Part shown: positions 31,999-40,875 of the stretch, one piece after another
Layout: each line of letters starts with the position of its first letter
Position numbering within the stretch: position 1 is the stretch's first letter
From: Desmonostoc muscorum LEGE 12446
GTDB lineage: Bacteria > Cyanobacteriota > Cyanobacteriia > Cyanobacteriales > Nostocaceae
DNA length: 64,000 nt
NCBI RefSeq assembly: GCF_015207005.2
Contig: NZ_JADEXS020000001.1
Location: 7,215,001 to 7,279,000 of the forward strand
Direction: 5' to 3'
Translations under genes and position numbers: made by a program
Notes under the pieces: generated by a model
Databases searched by the model: none
What the model was told of the DNA's origin: nothing
The model's input: the letters and a program-made list of their open reading frames with translations, nothing else

Positions 31999-33366
31999 AT
32001 GTTTTTGAATAATTTCTTCAAAACATCTGAGCAGTCCAGCAAATTTTTAGGAGAGGAAAAAATTACATTACGAGAAAAACAAAACAGAACTTTAAACGCA
32101 GATGTAAAATCTGTTCTGTATTATAGAACCTGGATTCAGACTACAACTAATAATACTTTCGATAGCACCCGAATATTAGGAATAGTTGCAACTACTAAAG
32201 GAGCCGAAAATTATTTACCTTATACTATCCCTAAAATCATTAAACAAATCTCGAAAATAGGGATGGCGGCTGATATAGTCATTGGTTTAAATAATGGCTT
32301 TGAATGTCCGGCTGTTATAGAGAGTTTTATTTTGCTGCCAAATGTCCAAATCATTCATCTATATACTGAGGAAAAGTTAGCAAACAATATTCCAGCACCA
32401 ATATTTGACAATTTGATGTGCCAAGGCAAACCATATTGTTTAACTAATATTCACCCTCACCAATACAAACATAGAATATTTGTTGTCCATCAAAAACCGG
32501 GGCAACACTCAGCAGGCAAAATTCGAGTTCTGGGAGATATTTATGCTTCATTACTGCTTAAAAGTATCGAACATGGATGGATACCACCGACTATTTTGAT
32601 GACTTTTGATGCTGAATCTCAGTTTTTAGTGGCGCATAATTATTCAGATATAGATCTAGAGTCCAATGGCTTAAAATTTATGGTAAGTCAACTGCAAAAT
32701 CATCCTCAAATCGATATTTTAGGTACAAGGAATAAGTTCGCTGTTTACCAAAAAGCAATGGTAAATGGAATTGAAGTTTTACTGCCTGATTTTAGTGAAC
32801 AACTGCCTCCTATCCAATGGTTTATAGATATCGTTCATGGTAGATTTAGCGGCTTTCAGTGTAAATGGGGAGGAGGCACATTTGGTAAAACTGATGTGAT
32901 AGTTAGCTTGTTAGTAGTGATTTCTAGAAATTATCCAGGTGTCAGAACTGAAGATACTCAACTCACTATCTTAGCTAAGTATGCAGGCTTTATAGGTGAC
33001 ATATTTTTAGATGTGATTTCTACGAACAGAACTCCTAGTATAACGGATATGACAATAGAACAGCCACAAAAAAAAGCTTGGATAGAACAAATATATAGAT
33101 GGTTAGCTTCTGTTCAGGGATTAAAATTACTTTATGGAGAACATAATATGAAAATGTTTGTAAATGACGGTTTTCCTTGGTTTACGTTGACTAATCCAAC
33201 TAAGTTTTTGAAATTGTTAATAGCTAGTAGAAAGAGCAGTATTTCTTCAAAAATTTATCAGCTTAAATTGATAATTAATGCGTTTTATAATTATCAAACA
33301 ATAAAAACTTGTAGTAAAAAGAAACCTGATATATTACAAGGCAGTGAAGCAAAAGCTTTTTGGTAA
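31999..33366 (+). CDS. GT-A-type glycosyltransferase-like protein
   Basis: The 455-residue protein opens its core with ILGIVATTKGAENYLPYTIP, as expected for the first strand of a GT-A fold. It has MTFDAESQFLVA with a DxE-like metal motif near residue 205, a GGGTFGKTDV loop near 297 and RTEDTQLTILAKYAGF near 320, which resembles the acceptor-side ED motif of GT2 enzymes. No membrane helix is evident. Start: ATG at 31999 with GGAAAGGAG at 31982-31990. It would add a sugar to a lipid or to another acceptor from the cluster. The family (GT2-like) is tentative. Confidence 0.65.
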   Translation: MFLNNFFKTSEQSSKFLGEEKITLREKQNRTLNADVKSVLYYRTWIQTTTNNTFDSTRILGIVATTKGAENYLPYTIPKIIKQISKIGMAADIVIGLNNGFECPAVIESFILLPNVQIIHLYTEEKLANNIPAPIFDNLMCQGKPYCLTNIHPHQYKHRIFVVHQKPGQHSAGKIRVLGDIYASLLLKSIEHGWIPPTILMTFDAESQFLVAHNYSDIDLESNGLKFMVSQLQNHPQIDILGTRNKFAVYQKAMVNGIEVLLPDFSEQLPPIQWFIDIVHGRFSGFQCKWGGGTFGKTDVIVSLLVVISRNYPGVRTEDTQLTILAKYAGFIGDIFLDVISTNRTPSITDMTIEQPQKKAWIEQIYRWLASVQGLKLLYGEHNMKMFVNDGFPWFTLTNPTKFLKLLIASRKSSISSKIYQLKLIINAFYNYQTIKTCSKKKPDILQGSEAKAFW

Positions 33367-33554
33367 AAATTCCAAATTCAGTGGGAAATATGACGTAGAG
33401 TCTTAGTTTATTTGATTTAAATTATCAAATTGTGTCAAGAGAGCATAAAATTCTCCAAAAATAGATAGCAAATAACTTCTAAACCAACTATTATGTAGAG
33501 CTTAAATTTCTGAAATAATTTGACAGCAACAGGATAAGGTTTAAGGTGTTTATC

Positions 33555-34442
33555 ATGACAACTTTAGCAGCTAAAACAGTACTTTTGACAGGTGCATCAC
33601 GCGGTTTAGGAGTATATATTGCTCGCGCTCTAGCTAGAGAGCAAGCAACTGTGCTTTGCGTTTCTCGTTTTAAGTCAGGACTAGATACAACATGTGCTCA
33701 AATCAAAGCTTTGGGTGGAAAAGGGATAAGTATTCCCTTTGATATTAAAAACGTGACAGAATTATCAAATCTCAAACAGCAAATTAATAAACTTGCTGGA
33801 CCAGTAGATATTATAATTAATAATGCTGGCATAGAAATTTACCGAGATTTTGTTGATTATTCTCTAGAGGATCTCCAGTCAATATTGACAATTAATCTAC
33901 TCGCTGCTGTTGAATTAACCCGTTTGTTTCTGCCAAGTATGTTGGAACGGCGTACTGGTCACATTGTTAATATTGCTTCTCTAGCTGGTAAAAAGGGAGT
34001 CCCTTACAACAGCATTTATTCTGCTAGTAAAGCTGGTTTGATTATGTGGACTGATGCTATGCGACAAGAACTAGCTGCTACTGATACTAATATCTCGGTA
34101 ATCTGTCCAGGATATATCTCTGAAACTGGTATGACTGTTAATAGTCGCGTATCTGCTCCTTGGTTAGCAGGTACATCTACACCAATAGATGTAGCAAATG
34201 CAGTAATTAGAGCTATTAAACAAAACAAAGCAGAGATAATTGTTAATCAAAATTCGCTAACAGCAAATATGACTAAACTAATGTTTGCTATTGGCCAATT
34301 TTGCCCAGAATTTGTAGATAGAGTTTATCATTGCTTGGACATAGTTAAGCTTAACCGCAGGCGTGTAAATGCGAAAATTTTTGCCACAGATCATATAAAT
34401 GTGCCAATTGATCATTATGGAATACGTCACAAAAAGAGTTAA
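33555..34442 (+). CDS. HetN-like short-chain dehydrogenase/reductase, without the RGSGR motif
   Basis: The 295-residue protein has the SDR signature: TGASRGLGVYIA (nucleotide binding), NNAGIEIY, catalytic Ser in NIASLAGKK and YSASK. It looks very close to HetN, the ketoacyl reductase whose RGSGR motif inhibits heterocyst formation; for example KKGVPYNSIYSASKAGLIMW and CPGYISETGMTVNSRV match the HetN style from memory. At the place of the HetN ERGSGR hexapeptide this protein has ERRTGH (residues 131-136), so the inhibitory peptide is missing. I therefore predict it is a catalytic reductase of the lipid pathway and not a pattern inhibitor. I chose the ATG at 33555; a GTG at 33546 adds three residues. 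Confidence 0.85.
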   Translation: MTTLAAKTVLLTGASRGLGVYIARALAREQATVLCVSRFKSGLDTTCAQIKALGGKGISIPFDIKNVTELSNLKQQINKLAGPVDIIINNAGIEIYRDFVDYSLEDLQSILTINLLAAVELTRLFLPSMLERRTGHIVNIASLAGKKGVPYNSIYSASKAGLIMWTDAMRQELAATDTNISVICPGYISETGMTVNSRVSAPWLAGTSTPIDVANAVIRAIKQNKAEIIVNQNSLTANMTKLMFAIGQFCPEFVDRVYHCLDIVKLNRRRVNAKIFATDHINVPIDHYGIRHKKS

Positions 34443-34855
34443 GTCCTGTTAAGAATTTGCTTTCAGGTAGATGAAGAAATTTCCGGCAGTATTTAAATTC
34501 CTTCGTAACTTCTAGCCTTATACAGCAGAATTCAGGATACAGAATTCAGGAGTAAAACACGCTTTATACCTGGATAACAGACTAAGCTTGTGTACCTTAC
34601 TAACTTGAAATCTGCTGTATGTGGTGGCGATCGCTCTTGCAATAGATAAACCAAAATCAGATCCACCTTGATTATAAAAACGATGCATATCAGTTGCAAT
34701 AAAATATCTTATTCAAATAAGATATTTGTGTATAGAAATAAATGAATTTGATGATTAAATTATGATGTTGTTGAGTATTAAATATTAACAATAAGCCGAA
34801 TTAATTTCATCCATAGTTCATACTAACAATTCTCCAATTTCAGGAAAAGAAAAAT
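34443..34855. other. Intergenic region with a MITE-like element
   Basis: It carries the 99-bp element at 34521-34619 and then AT-rich sequence to the methyltransferase start. The inverted repeat AAAATATCTTATT / AATAAGATATTTG near 34701-34729 could be a regulatory site or hairpin. No gene is seen. Confidence 0.5.
34521..34619. mobile_element. 99-bp MITE-like element, TACAGCAGA family, copy 1
   Basis: The left end TACAGCAGAATTC and the right end GAAATCTGCTGTA are inverted repeats with one mismatch. The interior has AGAATTC heptamers and GTGTACCTTAC. A second copy at 43708-43793 shares both ends and the GTGTACTT interior. Confidence 0.8.
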
Positions 34856-35767
34856 ATGATATTTTTTACTTCCCCGCGTGTAAATCTTCCTTCTCCTCTT
34901 GTTGAACCACTTGATGATAACAACAGGATTATTAATTTGATTGCTGAAATTACTAATGAATCTGTTGAAATTGTTCGCCATAATCTAGAAGAAGAAGAAA
35001 TTCGCCTTGGTAGTAAACAAATCCGTGAATTTCATGACCAGGGTTTGTTACCCCATGTCTGGAGTGAAGAAATGAGCGAGTTTTACAATAATACAGATGC
35101 ATTTTTGTACAATTTGGTGGCGTGGAACCGTAATCATATTAAGCTACAAATGCGTGATTGGATCGGGAAGTATTTGAGCCGCGAAGAGAGTTCTGGTTTG
35201 GATATTCTCTGTTTAGGAGATGGGTTGGGCATTGATACTCTTTATTTGGCTCAGGCAGGACATAATGTTACTTATTATGATGTACCAGGCTATACCGAAA
35301 CATTTGCTCGTCGACTCTTTGAAGACTCTGGTTTGCCAGTATATATTGTTAATGATATTGAGGCAATTTCTAAAGAAGCTTATGATGTGGTTTTGTGCTT
35401 AGATGTGCTGGAACACGTTTCCAATCCACCCTCTTTTGTGGCTGAAATTTATGGCTATTTGCGATTTGGAGGAAGAGCTATTATCCATGCCCCGTTCTAT
35501 TTAGTTAATGAGAATCATTTGACACATCTGAAGTCAAATCAGAAGTATAGTGGCAGGTTGGATCTGTTTACCAAGCAGGGATTACATTTGGTTGATGGGC
35601 AACTTGGCTGGAACCCGATTGTACTTCGTAAAATTGACCAGAAAGCCCAACTGCCCAGTTTATGGAATTTACATTTGTGGGGTATTCAATTAATGGGACT
35701 GTATATTGCCATTACCACTCGTATGTGGGGAAATCCATTTTTCTGGATTATTCCGAAGAATAAATAG
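34856..35767 (+). CDS. Class I SAM-dependent methyltransferase
   Basis: The 303-residue protein has an N-terminal helical part of about 110 residues (possible substrate lid) and a Rossmann methyltransferase core. Motif I is ILCLGDGLGIDTLYLAQAG near residue 118, motif II acid is in TYYDVPG, and the later motifs are DVVLCLDVLEHV and GYLRFGGRAIIHAPF. A hydrophobic segment near the C-terminus (LMGLYIAITTRMWGNPFFW) may touch the membrane. It lies at the end of the cluster on the same strand. O- or C-methylation of the lipid or its sugar is inferred. Confidence 0.82.
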   Translation: MIFFTSPRVNLPSPLVEPLDDNNRIINLIAEITNESVEIVRHNLEEEEIRLGSKQIREFHDQGLLPHVWSEEMSEFYNNTDAFLYNLVAWNRNHIKLQMRDWIGKYLSREESSGLDILCLGDGLGIDTLYLAQAGHNVTYYDVPGYTETFARRLFEDSGLPVYIVNDIEAISKEAYDVVLCLDVLEHVSNPPSFVAEIYGYLRFGGRAIIHAPFYLVNENHLTHLKSNQKYSGRLDLFTKQGLHLVDGQLGWNPIVLRKIDQKAQLPSLWNLHLWGIQLMGLYIAITTRMWGNPFFWIIPKNK

Positions 35768-35952
35768 ACCTGTGTTGAAAATAGAGACTAGGAAATAGGG
35801 AGTGGGGAGAAAAAAGTGGCGATCGCTCTTCCAATGGATAAACCCATACCATCTCCAATTCTATAAAAGAAGCGATCGCTATTACAACTCGACAAGCGCT
35901 TAAAAAGAGAGTTTATTACGGCTTGTCAAGCAATTTTCTTAATCAAACTTGT

Positions 35953-36312
35953 ATGAATATGAACTTTAGTTGGAGCACATGGAGTTTCGTCTTCGCTGCT
36001 AGCATTAATACTTGCATTGGAAATCTGCTATTGAAGCGATCGCGCCTTGAAGCCCCCGACCCTGGTTTAGTATCATTGCTATTGTCCCCTTGGTTTATCA
36101 GCGGACTGGTTTTCTACAGCATAAATGTAGTGCTATTTGGCAAAGCATTAGATAAATTGCCAGTTTCAACGGCTTACCCTGTCTTCGCTGGGTTGGGATT
36201 TGGCTTGATTGCCATTACTGGAAGTTGGTTTTTTGGAGAACGCCTTGGTCTCAACCAATACGTTGGACTAGGAATAATTTTGATTGGAATCATTATCATG
36301 TCGCGTTCCTAA
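35953..36312 (+). CDS. Small multidrug-resistance/EamA-type membrane protein
   Basis: The 119-residue protein has four membrane helices, as in the SMR family (VFAASINTCIGNLLL, LVSLLLSPWFISGLVFYS, YPVFAGLGFGLIAITGSWFF, VGLGIILIGIIIM). SMR-like proteins export cations or flip lipid-linked sugars (ArnE/ArnF type). Its position after a glycosyltransferase and methyltransferase suits the second role, but that is inference. The ATG at 35953 gives the four-helix form; an upstream TTG at 35923 would add ten polar residues. Confidence 0.7.
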   Translation: MNMNFSWSTWSFVFAASINTCIGNLLLKRSRLEAPDPGLVSLLLSPWFISGLVFYSINVVLFGKALDKLPVSTAYPVFAGLGFGLIAITGSWFFGERLGLNQYVGLGIILIGIIIMSRS

Positions 36313-36348
36313 TTCTATCGATCTCTATTTGCGATCTTTACAAGCCCC

Positions 36349-36381
36349 AGATCCCCGACTTTTAGCAGAAGTCGGGGATCT
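36349..36381. terminator. Bidirectional hairpin between the SMR and RTX genes
   Basis: A 13-bp stem AGATCCCCGACTT / AAGTCGGGGATCT with a 7-base loop sits between two convergent genes. It belongs to the CCCCGACTT hairpin family also found at 31284 and 59361. Confidence 0.75.
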
Positions 36382-36519
36382 TGTTTCTCACCATCGGTGA
36401 GAGGTTGAGGTAATTGCATTTTTGTCAAGTGTGTGCAGTAAAGGCGATAAATCCAGCTTGTACACTGGCTTTCAGAGATATTTAACCGCGCTTAAGTCTT
36501 GATTCTGTGGGGCAGCAGG

Positions 36520-38163
36520 TTAAAAGTACTGTACTACGAAGTCTGCGGCTGTAAGAGTAGATAGATTATTCAGATTCGCAAACTGGGCACCTGTTCCCAA
36601 GCCATCTGTAGCTCCGTTTTGGTTATAGAACAATCCACCTGTTATGCTGTTATAAACAATCAAAGCACTACTTTTAGCTGCGTCTCCATCATTGACAACA
36701 GTGGCAAACATTTGCTCAGATAAAGGTCCACTAGCCAATCCAAAAGTCATAGGGTTTAGAGCAATTTTGTCAGTACCAGACTCAAAATCTTCAATAGTAT
36801 CTACTCCTAACCATTGAGTATTAAAAGCTGCATTGAACCCGAAACCAAAACGATCTGCACCAGTACCACCTATTAACAGGTCGTTGCCATCTTGACCTAC
36901 TAATAAATCATTGCCACTAGACCCAGTAATGGAGTCTTTACCGACACCACCCAGGATAGTATCATTGCCTTCGCCGCCATCCAATAAATCATCCCCACCG
37001 TAACTATTAATAGAATCATTACCACTATTACCAGCTATTTGATCGTTAAAGTTACCAGTTCGGATCAAGTCAGCTGCGTTAGTACCCTTGATATCAAACC
37101 GCTCAATGTTTGAGTAAACCACTTGATCGGAAGTTGAACTACTGTTGCGTGCATATAATGAGCCAGAGTAAGTGGCTGTATTTACATCTAAAAAAAGACC
37201 AGCGTTTGATCCAGTGTAAGTATTGGCAGAATAGTCTACTTTTAATACATCGATACCAGTACCACCGTCTACTACGTCATATCCAATCCCAGCTGTAACT
37301 GTGTCGTTTCCTGCACCTGTTTTAATTATTTGGTTCCGACTAGATGTGTAGGTGATAGTGTCGTCACCACTACCGATAATAAGTTCGTCTACATATTCAA
37401 CATCAACAAGTTTGGCTCCATTAGATAAGCTAACCTCTGTCTGAGTGACACCTAAGTCGTTGAATACAAGCCCAGTGGTAGCAGCAGAGAGATCAATTCC
37501 TTTGACGACATCAATCCCAGATCCACCATCAATTACATCAATACCTCCACCTGCAATAATAGTGTCATTGCCGCTACCAGCATAAACTTGATCGTTTCCA
37601 GCACCGGTTACACCTAGCCAATCTGCTTTTATGAGATCATCACCATCGCCGCCATAAATAGTATCATTGCCATTGCCATAATTATTGCCTGCGGTGATTG
37701 TATCATTGCCATTGCCACCATCTAGGAAGTTGTTGCCACTGCGACCATCAATAGTGTCATTGCCTGCATTGCCATAGATTTTATCGTCATAATTTAGACC
37801 GAAGAGAAAGTCATTTGCGAAAGTGCCCGTAATCTGAAGTTTTTCAATATTGGTAAAGTGAACTGAATCGGCGTATGCACCACTGGGATCTGGGGTTCGC
37901 CATGCATGTATCTGAAATTGGCTCCCATAGTCGTACATCTTAATGCCAGATTCATACACTCCTTGGTAGTTATTAGCGGAGTAATCCACTATTAATGTGT
38001 CAATCCCATCGCCACCATTAACTGTGTCTCCTCCATGTCCAGTTGTTGCATAAAAAGTATCATCGCCTTCCTGCCCATAGTACCGTTGAATCTTTCCGAC
38101 TTCATCCGGCACTAAAAACATTACATCATTACCTGTAGTTCCATAAAAATCAACGTATGACAT
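36520..38163 (-). CDS. RTX-type (hemolysin-type) calcium-binding repeat protein
   Basis: The 547-residue protein has no signal peptide. It contains many nine-residue Ca-binding repeats of the form GGxGxDxxx (NGNDTIYGGDGDDLI, NDSINSYGGDDLLDGGEG, GNDLLVGQDGNDLLIGG) which fold into a beta-roll. The C-terminal end GADRFGFGF ... DTIEDFESGTDKI ... TLTAADFVVQYF is the usual exporter signal for type I secretion. Such proteins are secreted in large numbers by cyanobacteria; no catalytic domain is seen. It is transcribed toward the biosynthetic cluster but separated from it by a hairpin. It probably acts at the cell surface or in the medium. Confidence 0.88.
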   Translation of the reverse strand: MSYVDFYGTTGNDVMFLVPDEVGKIQRYYGQEGDDTFYATTGHGGDTVNGGDGIDTLIVDYSANNYQGVYESGIKMYDYGSQFQIHAWRTPDPSGAYADSVHFTNIEKLQITGTFANDFLFGLNYDDKIYGNAGNDTIDGRSGNNFLDGGNGNDTITAGNNYGNGNDTIYGGDGDDLIKADWLGVTGAGNDQVYAGSGNDTIIAGGGIDVIDGGSGIDVVKGIDLSAATTGLVFNDLGVTQTEVSLSNGAKLVDVEYVDELIIGSGDDTITYTSSRNQIIKTGAGNDTVTAGIGYDVVDGGTGIDVLKVDYSANTYTGSNAGLFLDVNTATYSGSLYARNSSSTSDQVVYSNIERFDIKGTNAADLIRTGNFNDQIAGNSGNDSINSYGGDDLLDGGEGNDTILGGVGKDSITGSSGNDLLVGQDGNDLLIGGTGADRFGFGFNAAFNTQWLGVDTIEDFESGTDKIALNPMTFGLASGPLSEQMFATVVNDGDAAKSSALIVYNSITGGLFYNQNGATDGLGTGAQFANLNNLSTLTAADFVVQYF

Positions 38164-38387
38164 TTGTATTTCTCCTTTGTAGGGTCTGTTAGGATGGTTG
38201 CGAAGTGTTCTTCATGTCTATAGCTTCCTAAATCAACCCTTCATAGTCGATAGATAAAGTTCGTATACTCAGCCTACTAATATCTAGATAAACTTCGTAT
38301 TCCTTGTTATTCAGCTTGAAACCCATTGATTTGGGGGCATTACAAGCTATTAATCAATAGCAAGCTCAAACCCTTACTCAATATAAA

Positions 38388-38633
38388 TCAGGAACGACGT
38401 AGGGAGGTAAGATCACTTTCTTCGAGGACAGAAGTAATATCAGAATAGCTAGTTTTACCAACTTTGATCTCAATTAAACGTAAAGTCAGTACTGGTGCGC
38501 CACAACGAATAGTACCAAGTTGAATCAATCGGTCTTTAACCCAATGGTCATAGCTGAAAATTTTAATGAAATAGTTGATTTCAGAATATCTACGGTAACG
38601 ATAACCAAAGCGATCGCGGTATTTTAATCTCAA
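38388..38633 (-). CDS. Small uncertain protein or gene fragment
   Basis: The open frame of 81 codons encodes a basic, Tyr-rich N-terminus (MRLKYRDRFGYRYRRYSEIN) and then DHWVKDRLIQLGTIRCGAPV and LIEIKVGKTSYSDI. It looks like part of a conserved protein, but no motif is complete. The lack of an obvious ribosome site and the short length leave open a pseudogene. It lies between the RTX gene and the ethylene-receptor-like kinase. Confidence 0.35.
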   Translation of the reverse strand: MRLKYRDRFGYRYRRYSEINYFIKIFSYDHWVKDRLIQLGTIRCGAPVLTLRLIEIKVGKTSYSDITSVLEESDLTSLRRS

Positions 38634-38900
38634 TCAATCTTAAATTATCAGGTTAAAAATCTCACAAAGTATGACAATTCGAGAATGTATAAGCCCTCGC
38701 CAATGTCCAGCCGCACTCAAACCTAGCCTACAGCTTGTGCTTTATAGTACAGCAAAACTCTGACAAACGCCGAACCTCTTCTCTTCTAGAATGTGAGAAG
38801 CCACACTCTAGGCGTCTTGGCGTTTATGAAGCCAGGTAGAAAACCTCTTTTTTCGCGCTCTGGCTTCGATGAAGACTTGTGCTGTGTATGGGTTTTGATC
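38634..38900. other. Intergenic and 5' region of the sensor kinase
   Basis: It should hold the kinase promoter. Three in-frame start codons are possible (GTG 38793, ATG 38826, GTG 38901). The translated part before 38901 (with FSRSGFDEDLCC) does not look like the family's N-terminus. Confidence 0.4.
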
Positions 38901-40853
38901 GTGGAATTTTTAAATAATTTTTTCTCTACTAACCAGTTTATTCCCCACGGACATTGCTACCTCTGGAAACCAGGATTGGTATGGTTGCATCTGCTTTCAG
39001 ATGTACTAACTGGACTTGCTTATTATTCAATTCCAGTCATGCTAGTTTATTTTGTTCGCAAACGGCGAGATGTGCCTTTTGGCTGGATGTTCCTGATGTT
39101 TAGCACATTTATTGTTGCTTGTGGCACAACCCATTTAATGGATGTGTGGACGCTTTGGTATCCTACCTATTGGCTATCGGGCTTCATCAAAGCTATCACC
39201 GCTTTTGTCTCCGTAGTTACGGCGTTAGAACTTGTGCCATTAATACCCCAGGCATTAGCTTTACCGAGTCCTGCCCAACTTGAGGGGGCTAACAGCCAAC
39301 TTGCAAACGAAATTGCTGAGCGCAAACGAACTGAGGAAATTTTAAGAGAAAGTGAACAACGTTGGCAATTAGCTTTACGTGGCAATAATGATGGAATTTG
39401 GGATTGGAATGTTAAAACTAATGAAGTTTTCTTTTCGATTCGTTGGAAGGAAATGCTCGGTTACCAAGACCACGAAATTTCTAACCATTTAGATGAAATG
39501 TTGACACGAGTGCATCCTGAAGATCTCCATTGGGTAACACAAGCAGTTCAAGATCACTTTGCGAGGAAAACACCTTTTTACATTACCGAGCATCGAGTTT
39601 TATGTAAAGATGGCAGCTACAAATGGATTTTAAATCGAGGTCAAGGACTGTGGGATGAAAACGGTAACGTAGTGCGGATGACAGGCTCACACACGGATAT
39701 CACTGAGCGCAAGCAAGCAGAGGAAGCACTCAGTAGTCTACTTAACCAATTAGAAAGCATCGTTGACGAACGGACAGCAGAATTAACAAGAATTAATCAA
39801 TCACTACAAGCAGAAATTACTCAGCGCCAACGAATGGAAGCAGCATTGCGGGAAAGCGAACAGCGATTCCGGGCTACATTTGATCGAGCTGCTGTTGGCA
39901 TTGCTCATGTAGCAATAGATGGAAGATGGTTGTTAGTTAACCAGAGGCTTTGTGATATTCTCGGTTACACGCTCCAAGAGCTACAGTTGTTAACTTTCCA
40001 AGATATTACCCACCCAGACGATCTTGAAACTGACCTGAAATACGTTAACGAGATTCTAGCAGATCGGATTCAAACTTTCTCAACAGAAAAGCGCTATTTC
40101 CGCAAAGATACTTCCATAGTTTGGGTTAACCTCACGGTAGCTTTAATGCGTGAATCTAGCACAGAGCCAAAGTATTTTATTTCTGCGATTGAAGATATTA
40201 GCGATCGCAAGCATTCACAAGAACAAATCAAAGCATCACTCTTAGAAAAAGAGGTATTATTAAAAGAAATTTACCATCGTGTCAAAAACAATTTACAGGT
40301 GATTTCTAGTTTGCTAAATTTGCAATCTGCGTATATCAAAGACAAAGACGATTTAGTAATATTCCAACAAAGCCAGCAGCGAATTGCATCAATAGCTCTG
40401 ATTCACGAAAAATTGTATCAATCTCAAGATTTAGCGAGGATTAATTTTGGTGAATATACTCGAGATTTAGTAGCGAGTTTATTTACTACATACGAAGTCA
40501 ATGAAGATGCCATCACCGCCCGAATAAATATTGATGAGGATGTTTCACTAGGCTTGGATACAGCGATTCCTTGTAGCTTAATTATCCATGAGCTTGTATC
40601 CAATTCTTTAAAATATGCATTTCCTCAAGGTAGAAATGGTTCAATTTATATTGAACTTTATCAAAGTCATGACAATAATTTGATCCTGAGAGTTAGTGAT
40701 GATGGTATTGGTTTACCTTCAAATTTTGATTTCAAAAAAATAGGCTCATTAGGTTTACAATTAGTAGATGCTCTCACTTCTCAATTAGCAGGAAGTATCA
40801 TTATAAAAGGCGACAGTGGAGTAAAATGTCAGTTGATATTTCCATTTATGTAA
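38901..40853 (+). CDS. Ethylene-receptor-like membrane histidine kinase (HisKA_2 type)
   Basis: The N-terminus (VEFLNNFFSTNQFIPHGHCY) leads into three membrane helices of the ETR1 type. The third holds IVACGTTHLMDVWTLW, where Cys and His correspond to the copper-binding residues of plant ETR1 (Cys65, His69). A coiled coil, two PAS/PAC domains (residues about 150-275 and 325-445) and a HisKA_2 kinase (LLKEIYHRVKNNLQVISSLL, phosphorylated His) with a HATPase domain (LVSNSLKYAFPQGRNG, GDG region DDGIGLPS) follow. It may sense ethylene or light-generated signals, as does Synechocystis SynEtr1. The next gene is a receiver-kinase and the likely partner. The start is uncertain (38793 or 38826 possible). 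Confidence 0.85.
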   Translation: MEFLNNFFSTNQFIPHGHCYLWKPGLVWLHLLSDVLTGLAYYSIPVMLVYFVRKRRDVPFGWMFLMFSTFIVACGTTHLMDVWTLWYPTYWLSGFIKAITAFVSVVTALELVPLIPQALALPSPAQLEGANSQLANEIAERKRTEEILRESEQRWQLALRGNNDGIWDWNVKTNEVFFSIRWKEMLGYQDHEISNHLDEMLTRVHPEDLHWVTQAVQDHFARKTPFYITEHRVLCKDGSYKWILNRGQGLWDENGNVVRMTGSHTDITERKQAEEALSSLLNQLESIVDERTAELTRINQSLQAEITQRQRMEAALRESEQRFRATFDRAAVGIAHVAIDGRWLLVNQRLCDILGYTLQELQLLTFQDITHPDDLETDLKYVNEILADRIQTFSTEKRYFRKDTSIVWVNLTVALMRESSTEPKYFISAIEDISDRKHSQEQIKASLLEKEVLLKEIYHRVKNNLQVISSLLNLQSAYIKDKDDLVIFQQSQQRIASIALIHEKLYQSQDLARINFGEYTRDLVASLFTTYEVNEDAITARINIDEDVSLGLDTAIPCSLIIHELVSNSLKYAFPQGRNGSIYIELYQSHDNNLILRVSDDGIGLPSNFDFKKIGSLGLQLVDALTSQLAGSIIIKGDSGVKCQLIFPFM

Positions 40854-40875
40854 ATATAAATAAAAAACCTCAATT

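Noticed and set aside
13195..36312. Assignment as the standard heterocyst glycolipid (hglEDCAB) cluster
   Set aside because: The PfaB-like and HetN-like genes resemble that pathway, but the PfaD, AurF, ferredoxin, TubC-docking and HHxxxDG genes, and the loss of RGSGR in the HetN-like protein, do not fit the standard cluster.
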